The notes under the pieces are model-generated. The model ran no database searches and was not told where the DNA came from. It saw only the letters and a list, made by a program, of their open reading frames with translations. DNA of 17,725 bases from Fimihabitans intestinipullorum. Lineage in GTDB: Bacteria > Bacillota_I > Bacilli_A > RF39 > UBA660. The position numbers were made by a program, and so were the translations under genes. The stretch covers positions 1-17,725 of the forward strand of contig DVML01000005.1 of NCBI GenBank assembly GCA_018714965.1, written 5' to 3'. Every line of letters begins with the position of its first letter. Position 1 is the first letter of the stretch. This document shows, in pieces, positions 1-6,061 of this stretch.

Positions 1-1176
1 AATGTCACAGAAATAGAACAAGCAGAAAAAGAATACCAAAAAATACAAGAGATCATCGAACATCACGATGTTACCTACCCGATCGTCGTCGATATTGATC
101 CCCTATTTCAAAACAAAAATTTAAGTATAGAACAAATTTACGACATTTTAGAAACTTTCGTAAATGAAGCAAAAAAAGATAACTTATATTTTGGTTTCAA
201 AGGAAAAGATTATCATTTAAGCCAATTGCAAAATTTCTATCCTGACTTACTACGCTATGTAGAGTTTTCTGGCGAAAGCTATTATCGTGGGAATTACGAC
301 ATGATGGAAACGAAAGAAGGATTTGTATATTCTAATTATTTATATGATCACATTATAAAAAAAGAAGGTCTTAACCAAGTAAACGTAGAAGATGATTACA
401 TCCATTCCAATGTGATTGCAAAGGGAATCGATGTTTCTTCATTTCAACAAGAAATTGACTTTGATCAATTAAATGTCGATTTTATGATTATTCGTTATGG
501 TGACTTTGCCAAACAAGAAAATGGTTCGTACTATTACGATACTTATTTTGAACGCAACGCAAAAGAATGTGAAAAGAGAGATATTCCATATGGCATCTAC
601 GCAGTCAGTCGTGCAAATGATGAAAAAAGTGCACAGAAGGAAGCAAAGGCGGTTTTAAATGCCATCGAAACAAATCAACTTTCCCCAGAATATCCAATTT
701 ATCTAGATATCGAACCTGACCAAGCAGAACATTTGTTAAATCTTTCTTCTGAAGACGCAACAAAAATTATCAAAGCTTGGCTTCAAGAAATTTCTAAATC
801 AGGATTTACTCCAGCAATTTATGCGAATACCAATAATTATAAAAAACTAAATGAACATACAAACCAATTGCTTTCTTATTACGATAATTGGATTGCTGAT
901 TATGGAACAAACGAAGAGAAAAATTATAACGCAATTCACAAAGTAGATTCTCCTTTAGAAAGCACTAATATCCATCAATGTACATCAAAAGGAATTATAG
1001 ATGGAATCGAAGGACATGTCGATGTAAACTTAGCCTATACCTCTTATGAAAAGAAACAATTCCCAACTAAGTTAATGATCACCGGTTCTATTGGCATTGT
1101 AAGTGCGTTCTTACTTTTGAAAATATATCGAAAAAAGAAAAAAAATCACGTAAAAAGCAGAGGTGTTAACGAATAA
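1..1176 (+). CDS. Tandem GH25 (lysozyme-like) protein with C-terminal membrane anchor, 5' end outside the window
   Basis: The frame is open from base 1, so the gene starts upstream; the TTG at 226 is internal and has no ribosome binding site. From about base 415 there is a recognisable glycoside hydrolase family 25 domain (muramidases cutting MurNAc-GlcNAc bonds in peptidoglycan). It begins with GIDVSSFQ (Asp codon 430-432), continues to YPIYLDIEPD with the DxE catalytic pair at 706-708 and 712-714, then AIYANTNNY, and ends near HVDVNLAY. Bases 1 to about 400 look like the tail of an earlier copy: YPIVVDIDP (76-102) matches YPIYLDIEP, but the second acidic residue is Asp, not Glu. One hydrophobic segment (about 1069-1125) followed by Arg/Lys residues suggests a C-terminal membrane anchor holding the enzyme at the cell surface. 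The family call for the second domain is good. That this is a wall-remodelling enzyme is inference. Confidence 0.8.
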   Translation, partial: NVTEIEQAEKEYQKIQEIIEHHDVTYPIVVDIDPLFQNKNLSIEQIYDILETFVNEAKKDNLYFGFKGKDYHLSQLQNFYPDLLRYVEFSGESYYRGNYDMMETKEGFVYSNYLYDHIIKKEGLNQVNVEDDYIHSNVIAKGIDVSSFQQEIDFDQLNVDFMIIRYGDFAKQENGSYYYDTYFERNAKECEKRDIPYGIYAVSRANDEKSAQKEAKAVLNAIETNQLSPEYPIYLDIEPDQAEHLLNLSSEDATKIIKAWLQEISKSGFTPAIYANTNNYKKLNEHTNQLLSYYDNWIADYGTNEEKNYNAIHKVDSPLESTNIHQCTSKGIIDGIEGHVDVNLAYTSYEKKQFPTKLMITGSIGIVSAFLLLKIYRKKKKNHVKSRGVNE

Positions 1177-1190
1177 CCTTCTGCTTTTTT
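1152..1190. terminator. Bidirectional terminator between the GH25 gene and the 275-aa gene
   Basis: AAAAAGCAGAGG (1152-1163) pairs with CCTTCTGCTTTTT (1177-1189) with one bulged T, extended by TTA/TAA inside. T-runs follow on both strands. It contains the stop codons of both convergent genes. Confidence 0.75.
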
Positions 1191-1993
1191 GATTGTTCCT
1201 CTAAATGATCCCTCATAAGCTGATACGCTAAACTTGGAGTTAAAACAGGATATATTTTTTGACCGACAAATTCCTGATAAAAAGGTTTGATTGATCTCAG
1301 TTCAGATGTTTTGACTTCTCCTTTGAAAGAAATACAACTAGGATTGGTCACATAGTCGTGATATCCCCAAAAAATTGCTGGATATACGACAAGATTATCT
1401 CCATTTATATGTTTTGCTAAATAGAGATCCCTTGTTTCTTTGTGAAATTTGTTTTCGACGATTTGTCGGAGCATTTGTACATCTTCTTCGATCAATTCAC
1501 TCACAAACTCTGCTGTAAGTAGTCGATCGTCTAAAGTATCGATATCTTGTGGGTCTAACTCATAACAAATTAGATCTCGACCATCATTTTTAATATATTC
1601 ATACGGATATAAATTTAATCGTGCTTTCTGCCGACATTCTTGATGGATTTGATAAAGAATTCGTAAGATACGTTCTTGAGAAAGAATCGGATCTTCTAGT
1701 TGTAAGTAATCTTCGGATAACTCTAGTACGTATCCATCTGTATACAATTTACGATTAGGATAATTTTGTACTGTTTCATAAGTATCGAAAACTTCTCCAG
1801 TTAATACATCCATATATACTGGTTCTTGCCCGTTAATCGGAACTTCTAAAACCAAACTTACTTTTCTTTTCATAACTGAGATTTGAAAACGAAAGTCACG
1901 CACTTTATGGCTTCTTTCAATAATTGCACTTTTTAACTTGGAACCATCAAACGTGATTCGTTCATCATACTCCAAGGAAGGATAATATCTCAT
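1166..1993 (-). CDS. Hypothetical protein, 275 aa, downstream of parE
   Basis: I do not recognise a family. The ATG at 1993 has AGGTG (2002-1998) just upstream and lies 11 bases after the parE stop, so the two are probably co-transcribed. The protein is soluble, with no signal peptide or membrane segment. It has a basic, beta-rich N-terminal third containing RKVSLVLEVPINGQEPVYMD and GEVFDTYETV, an acidic helical middle (SQERILRILYQIHQECRQKA, then DIDTLDDRLLTAEFVSELIEED), and an aromatic C-terminal part with YPAIFWGYHDYV. No catalytic motif stands out. Its last 11 bases overlap the end of the opposing GH25 gene. In many Bacillota parC occupies this position, but nothing here resembles ParC. 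Confidence 0.8.
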   Translation of the reverse strand: MRYYPSLEYDERITFDGSKLKSAIIERSHKVRDFRFQISVMKRKVSLVLEVPINGQEPVYMDVLTGEVFDTYETVQNYPNRKLYTDGYVLELSEDYLQLEDPILSQERILRILYQIHQECRQKARLNLYPYEYIKNDGRDLICYELDPQDIDTLDDRLLTAEFVSELIEEDVQMLRQIVENKFHKETRDLYLAKHINGDNLVVYPAIFWGYHDYVTNPSCISFKGEVKTSELRSIKPFYQEFVGQKIYPVLTPSLAYQLMRDHLEEQSKKQKVIR

Positions 1994-2004
1994 AATTCAC
2001 CTAC

Positions 2005-3915
2005 TTACGCTATTTTATAATTATCTTCTAAAGAGAATTCGACGTTTTCTTCAATCCATTCTTTTCTTGGCTCTACATTATCACCCATTAGTACACTTAC
2101 TCTCTTTTCGGCAAGTGCAGCATCGGTAATATTGACTTTAATTAAACTCCTACGCTCTGGATCCATCGTCGTTTCCCATAGCTGCTCAGCATTCATTTCA
2201 CCAAGTCCCTTATATCTTTGCGTCTCGCACTTTTGATTTTTATTGTTGGCAAGAATTTCTTGTCGTTGTTCTTCCGTCCATGCATACTCGAATGTCTTCC
2301 CATGCGTAATTTTATATAATGGGGGCATCGCAATATAAAGTCGTCCTGTTTCAATCAGTGGCTTCATATACCGATAGAAGAACGTGAGCAAAAGAATTTG
2401 AATATGCGCACCATCATCGTCGGCATCGGTCATGATGATAACTTTGGCATAGTTGGAATCTTCCGCATCGAAATCACTTCCAACTCCAGCCCCTACTGTA
2501 TGAATAATCGTATTGATTTCCTCATTTTTTAAAATATCTTCTAGCTTTGCTTTTTCCGTATTTACAACTTTTCCACGCAGTGGTAAAATTGCTTGAAATT
2601 TACTGTCTCTACCTTGCTTGGCACTTCCACCAGCAGAATCTCCCTCGACTAAGAAAAGTTCGTTTTTCTTTGGGTTTTTCGTCTGTGCTGGTTTTAATTT
2701 TCCAGAGAGTGCACGTTCTTTTTTACCTTTATCTTTTCCATTTCGAGCTTCATCACGTGCTTTACGAGCAGCCTCGCGTACACTCTTACTTTTTACCATC
2801 TTCTCTAGTAACTTCGTCGCGATTTCCTTATTTTCTTCTAAAAAGAATTGAAGCTTTTCACTTACTATATTTTCGACGATCGGTCTTGCTTCAGGAGTAC
2901 CAAGTTTTCCTTTGGTCTGCCCCTCAAACTGCAATTTATCTTCAGGAATCTGCAAACTAATTACAGCAGTCATTCCCTCTCTCGTATCGTTTCCTTCGAA
3001 GTTCTTATCCTTTGCTTTCAAGTATCCATTATTTCTTGCATAATCGTTGAATACACGTGTGAAAGCAGTTTTGAATCCAACTTCGTGTGTTCCTCCGTCA
3101 CTTGTCTTAACGTTATTGACAAACGAAATCATATTTTCAGAATAAGTATCGGTATATTGAAAGGCAATATCGACGCGAATTCCATCTTTTTCACCTTCAA
3201 ATTGAACAACTTTATGAAGTGGCTTCTTATCGTCGTTAATATATTCGACAAATGCTTCTAATCCATTTTCATAATGGAAGACTTCTCTTTTTTCATCTTC
3301 TTCATCGATCACTTCAACTGTCAATCCTTTTAATAAGAAAGCACTTTCCTGCATTCTCTCGCAGACCGTCGTAAAAGAAAATAGTGTCGTTGTAAAGATC
3401 GTATCGTCTGGCATGAAATGAACTTTCGTTCCTGTTTTACTCGTCTTACCTAATTTTTTCAAAGGAACTGTAGTATGCCCTCCATTCTCAAAACGAATGT
3501 AATACTCATATCCATCTCTCTTAATATTGACTTCCATCCATTTAGAAAGTGCATTTACAACACTCGCACCTACTCCGTGAAGTCCACCAGATACTTTATA
3601 TCCACCTTCTTCAAACTTTCCACCTGCATGAAGTACCGTATAAATAACTTCTGGTGTACTCATTCCACTCGCGTGTTTCCCAACCGGAACACCACGACCT
3701 TCATCCTCTACAGAAACAGAGCGATCTTTATGTAAAATCACTTTGATTTTTTTACCATATCCGTTGATCACTTCATCGATTCCATTATCTACAATTTCCC
3801 ATATTAAATGGTGTAATCCTCTTTTATCTGTCGATCCGATATACATACCAGGACGCTTTCTAACAGCTTCCAATCCCTCTAGTATTTTTATCGAACTTTC
3901 ATCATATTTTGCCAT
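2005..3915 (-). CDS. parE: DNA topoisomerase IV subunit B (ParE)
   Basis: ATPase subunit of topoisomerase IV, which with ParC unlinks replicated chromosomes and relaxes supercoils. With the ATG at 3915 it is 636 aa, normal for the family. GHKL ATPase signatures come first (LEGLEAVRKRPGMYIGST, EIVDNGIDE, GGLHGVGASVVNALS), then the transducer with QTKGKLGTPEAR. The Toprim fold has EGDSAGGSAKQGRD (Glu424) and MTDADDDGAHIQ (Asp497, 499, 501), and the RYKGLGEMN and QLWETTMDP blocks follow. Overall it reads like staphylococcal GrlB rather than GyrB. A further in-frame ATG-led extension of 15 residues is rejected because AAAGGTG (3927-3921) and a promoter immediately precede 3915. The sequence MTDADDDG carries Asp where ParE usually has Thr. 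The downstream gene is a hypothetical protein, not parC. Confidence 0.97.
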   Translation of the reverse strand: MAKYDESSIKILEGLEAVRKRPGMYIGSTDKRGLHHLIWEIVDNGIDEVINGYGKKIKVILHKDRSVSVEDEGRGVPVGKHASGMSTPEVIYTVLHAGGKFEEGGYKVSGGLHGVGASVVNALSKWMEVNIKRDGYEYYIRFENGGHTTVPLKKLGKTSKTGTKVHFMPDDTIFTTTLFSFTTVCERMQESAFLLKGLTVEVIDEEDEKREVFHYENGLEAFVEYINDDKKPLHKVVQFEGEKDGIRVDIAFQYTDTYSENMISFVNNVKTSDGGTHEVGFKTAFTRVFNDYARNNGYLKAKDKNFEGNDTREGMTAVISLQIPEDKLQFEGQTKGKLGTPEARPIVENIVSEKLQFFLEENKEIATKLLEKMVKSKSVREAARKARDEARNGKDKGKKERALSGKLKPAQTKNPKKNELFLVEGDSAGGSAKQGRDSKFQAILPLRGKVVNTEKAKLEDILKNEEINTIIHTVGAGVGSDFDAEDSNYAKVIIMTDADDDGAHIQILLLTFFYRYMKPLIETGRLYIAMPPLYKITHGKTFEYAWTEEQRQEILANNKNQKCETQRYKGLGEMNAEQLWETTMDPERRSLIKVNITDAALAEKRVSVLMGDNVEPRKEWIEENVEFSLEDNYKIA

Positions 3916-3931
3916 ATTATCACCTTTCATC

Positions 3932-3960
3932 ATTATATCAAAAACAAAAAAGAACGTCAA
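3932..3960 (-). promoter_or_regulatory. parE promoter
   Basis: -35 TTGACG (3960-3955), 17-base spacer, -10 TATAAT (3937-3932). The -35 box contains the TGA stop of the upstream gene. Transcription would start near 3925, only about 10 bases before the parE ATG. Confidence 0.8.
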
Positions 3961-4580
3961 AACACAAGCTTCTTCGATTCTTCACAATATTCCTCCATAC
4001 GGATTGGAAGGCCAAATAATAATCTTTCTTCTAAGGAATATGTTCGCAATATCGAATTTTTTAAACTTTCATTCAGTAACTCTTTACATTCCATATCAAC
4101 TTTAAAAAATTTCAATGCCTCTTCTCTTGTCATTCCACTTAAAAATGCGATCGTGGGAGCTACAAATTTCTCTTTTATAAACTTGTAACCGTGAATTCTT
4201 TCAAAGTTCAATTCATTCTCCTCATGTTGATATATGTCCGTACTTTCTTTATAAAAAGAGCGAATCAACTTTAATATTTGCTGGTGAGAACGAATTTGCG
4301 CCATACGTTCTCGAGGATCTTCCATATAATAGATCGCTTCAAATTCAAAATAAGATAAAATTGATGTAATCGTTGCATAATCAAAAGAAGTCACTTCAGA
4401 TTGATGCATCTCATAATATAGAGTTGGACCATAACATAAACGTAACAATTTGGATTCGAAGTCCAATAAATCAGATTTCACTTTACGATATTGTTCCATG
4501 TGTTCTACTTCGTGTAACAACATCTGTACAAAAATCAAATTGCGATACAACTTCCTCTCTTGATCGTGAAAAAAGCCCAC
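3957..4580 (-). CDS. Putative HExxH metallopeptidase, downstream part of a frameshifted gene
   Basis: This part carries the recognisable motif: LLHEVEHMEQY (His23, Glu24, His27 counted from a GTG at 4580), followed 64 residues later by YYMEDPRERMAQ. HExxH plus a downstream Glu in a Y-x(n)-P-x-E-R-x-A context is the arrangement of many zinc-dependent gluzincins, so a zinc peptidase fold is inferred. I cannot name the family. The GTG at 4580 has no ribosome binding site, and the frame stays open upstream through IIIDYENIRETID to a run of eight A at 4644-4637. Removing one A joins it to the 68-codon ORF at 4824-4618 to give a 288-aa protein. No signal peptide or membrane segment is visible. Its stop codon lies in the parE -35 box. 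It may be a pseudogene, a slippage-expressed gene or a sequencing error. Confidence 0.7.
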   Translation of the reverse strand: MGFFHDQERKLYRNLIFVQMLLHEVEHMEQYRKVKSDLLDFESKLLRLCYGPTLYYEMHQSEVTSFDYATITSILSYFEFEAIYYMEDPRERMAQIRSHQQILKLIRSFYKESTDIYQHEENELNFERIHGYKFIKEKFVAPTIAFLSGMTREEALKFFKVDMECKELLNESLKNSILRTYSLEERLLFGLPIRMEEYCEESKKLVF

Positions 4581-4617
4581 ATGTGGAAGTTGCGTATCGA
4601 TCGTTTCTCTTATATTC

Positions 4618-4824
4618 TCATAATCGATAATGATTCTTTTTTTTCAACGGATGGTATGCCGCTTTTAAGTTTTCGAGACATTCAAAACGAATTTCTTTTA
4701 AGAATTCTTTTAAATTTCTACTTCGCACTATAATATCTAACAATCTTTCAATCTCTCGAGCATTAAGTAAATTTCCTGCTTTACTAACATCCCAAATAAT
4801 TTTGAATAATTCTTCTTGCATCAT
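4618..4824 (-). CDS. Upstream part of the frameshifted putative metallopeptidase gene, 68 codons
   Basis: The ATG at 4824 has AAGGAAG (4837-4831) six bases upstream and a strong promoter, so translation certainly seems intended here. The product is helical and charged (IIWDVSKAGNLLNAREIERL, EFLKEIRFECLENLKAAYHP) and ends abruptly after the poly-A-encoded LKKK. In the next frame the sequence continues as LKKRIIIDYENIRE, directly into the HExxH ORF, with no stop between them. I therefore read this as the N-terminal domain of one interrupted gene rather than an independent small protein. A free-standing 68-aa product remains possible. Confidence 0.65.
   Translation of the reverse strand: MMQEELFKIIWDVSKAGNLLNAREIERLLDIIVRSRNLKEFLKEIRFECLENLKAAYHPLKKKNHYRL
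4637..4644 (-). other. Run of eight A at the frameshift junction
   Basis: On the coding (minus) strand the sequence reads TTG, eight A, then GAATC. Seven A (or ten) would keep the two ORFs in one frame. A -1 ribosomal shift would not help, because that frame stops 11 codons later. Confidence 0.75.
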
Positions 4825-4847
4825 ACGTATCTTCCTTTTGATTTTTT

Positions 4848-4876
4848 ATCTTATCACAAACTAAACCATAGGTCAA
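4848..4876 (-). promoter_or_regulatory. Promoter of the split metallopeptidase gene
   Basis: -35 TTGACC (4876-4871), 17-base spacer, -10 TAAGAT (4853-4848). The predicted start is about 17 bases before the ATG. It is back to back with the fic promoter: only ten bases separate the two -35 boxes. Confidence 0.7.
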
Positions 4877-4886
4877 AGAGTCTTCC

Positions 4887-4915
4887 TTGACAAATGCGCA
4901 TTCTTTTCTTACAAT
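4887..4915 (+). promoter_or_regulatory. fic promoter
   Basis: Consensus -35 TTGACA (4887-4892), 17-base spacer, -10 TACAAT (4910-4915). AAAGGAG (4925-4931) lies seven bases before the ATG at 4939. Confidence 0.85.
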
Positions 4916-4938
4916 AACAGTCTGAAAGGAGCAGATTC

Positions 4939-6057
4939 ATGCATACACAAGTTCCACTTACATTAGACAATGGCGATCACTTTTATATTGACTTTGATAA
5001 ACTTAAGCCAATAGCATTTGAAATAGAAGAGTTTTTACAAAAGCACCCTTATATGAATCAATCGAGTTTTGCCGAACAAATCATCTTTCCATTTGAGATT
5101 AAAATGAACAATGCAACGGAAGGATACTTAGACGATCTAGAAGAGATTGAAACAATGATGAAAAATAGACACCACAAAAAAACTTATTTAAATCAAAGAC
5201 GCATTTTCAATTTATACCGCGGATATCAAATGATTTTTCACGAGCCACCAATTTCAGAAGAAAATTTAAGATATTTATATCATATCTTATCAGAAGATAT
5301 TCTAGAGCCTTCTGAACAAATTAGTGAAGATGATTTATATCGAGATGCACCAGTTTATATTCATTATTCATCAAATATCAATCGTGCCCCAGATCAAGGA
5401 GTTCCACATCAAAGAATCTCTGAACATATGCAGACTCTATTTGATTTTATTCACGATGATTATTACATCTCACCTACAGCATCTTTCGTAAAATCACAAG
5501 TAATTCATTTTTACTTTGTTTATATTCATCCATATTTCGATATTAACGGAAGAACATCTCGTACACTTAGTACGTGGTATTTATGTAATCATGAAAACTA
5601 TGCTTTTACTTTGTTCAATCGAAATATTCCTTTCTCTCTTCGTAAATATTATCAAGTGATTCGCAACGCAAAACTCACGCACGATCTTACACCGTTTTTA
5701 AAATACATGTTAGAAGGTTCTTTCGAAGAGATGAAAAAAGAGCACCAAATCAACAAGATTGCAGAAAACTTCGATGTTTACTTTACTCCATTAGAACACC
5801 AAACGATTTTTTATATTTTATCGATGAAAGGAAATCATACACTCGCTGATTTTTGTAAATTTTACAATTGTCACAATCCTAAGTTAAAGTCTCATGTTAT
5901 CTATGAAAAAATGATTCTTCCACTCATCGAAAAAGGCATTCTTGAAAAGGGAAACAACACCAATAAAAATATAACAGATACCCTTACAAATTTCTTTTTT
6001 AATTTAAAAACGAAACCAATGCATAAGGAGAAGAAAAAAGTTTATCCAAACGGATAA
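4939..6057 (+). CDS. Fic-domain protein (probable AMP transferase) with C-terminal winged helix
   Basis: Fic proteins usually transfer AMP from ATP to a hydroxyl side chain of a target protein. The 372-aa product has the active-site loop HPYFDINGRTSR (His197 to Arg208), close to the canonical HPFx(D/E)GNGRxxR but with Ile where the first Gly normally sits. The N-terminal region contains NNATEG (Glu61), in the position of the class II inhibitory motif (S/T)xxxE(G/N). The Glu is kept, but the Ser/Thr four residues before it is Asn. The Fic core spans about residues 90-260. Residues about 285-345 (EHQTIFYILSMKGNHTLADF, then YEKMILPLIEKGILEKG) look like a winged helix, as in many Fic proteins from Bacillota. 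The target is unknown. No separate antitoxin gene is apparent, consistent with built-in inhibition. It is transcribed divergently from the HExxH gene. Confidence 0.9.
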   Translation: MHTQVPLTLDNGDHFYIDFDKLKPIAFEIEEFLQKHPYMNQSSFAEQIIFPFEIKMNNATEGYLDDLEEIETMMKNRHHKKTYLNQRRIFNLYRGYQMIFHEPPISEENLRYLYHILSEDILEPSEQISEDDLYRDAPVYIHYSSNINRAPDQGVPHQRISEHMQTLFDFIHDDYYISPTASFVKSQVIHFYFVYIHPYFDINGRTSRTLSTWYLCNHENYAFTLFNRNIPFSLRKYYQVIRNAKLTHDLTPFLKYMLEGSFEEMKKEHQINKIAENFDVYFTPLEHQTIFYILSMKGNHTLADFCKFYNCHNPKLKSHVIYEKMILPLIEKGILEKGNNTNKNITDTLTNFFFNLKTKPMHKEKKKVYPNG

Positions 6058-6061
6058 ACTT
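6038..6061. terminator. Bidirectional terminator between fic and ftsK
   Basis: Perfect 10-bp stem AAGTTTATCC (6038-6047) / GGATAAACTT (6052-6061) with a four-base loop. It is flanked by A-rich sequence on the left and T-rich on the right, so it can work in both directions. It contains the fic stop codon and touches the ftsK stop codon. Confidence 0.85.

Noticed and set aside
226..1176. Start of the GH25 gene at TTG 226
   Set aside because: The frame is open back to base 1 and codes for a matching GH25-like segment; there is no ribosome binding site at 226.
2547..3735. Several plus-strand ORFs inside parE
   Set aside because: They are antisense shadows of a well-conserved coding sequence, without ribosome binding sites or recognisable products.
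3916..3960. N-terminal extension of ParE (15 residues)
   Set aside because: The extra codons overlap the promoter and ribosome binding site, and known ParE proteins begin near the chosen ATG.
4637..4644. Classical -1 programmed ribosomal frameshift at A-AAA-AAG
   Set aside because: The -1 frame terminates 11 codons on; only +1 (or -2) joins the two ORFs, so slippage in the RNA or an indel fits better.
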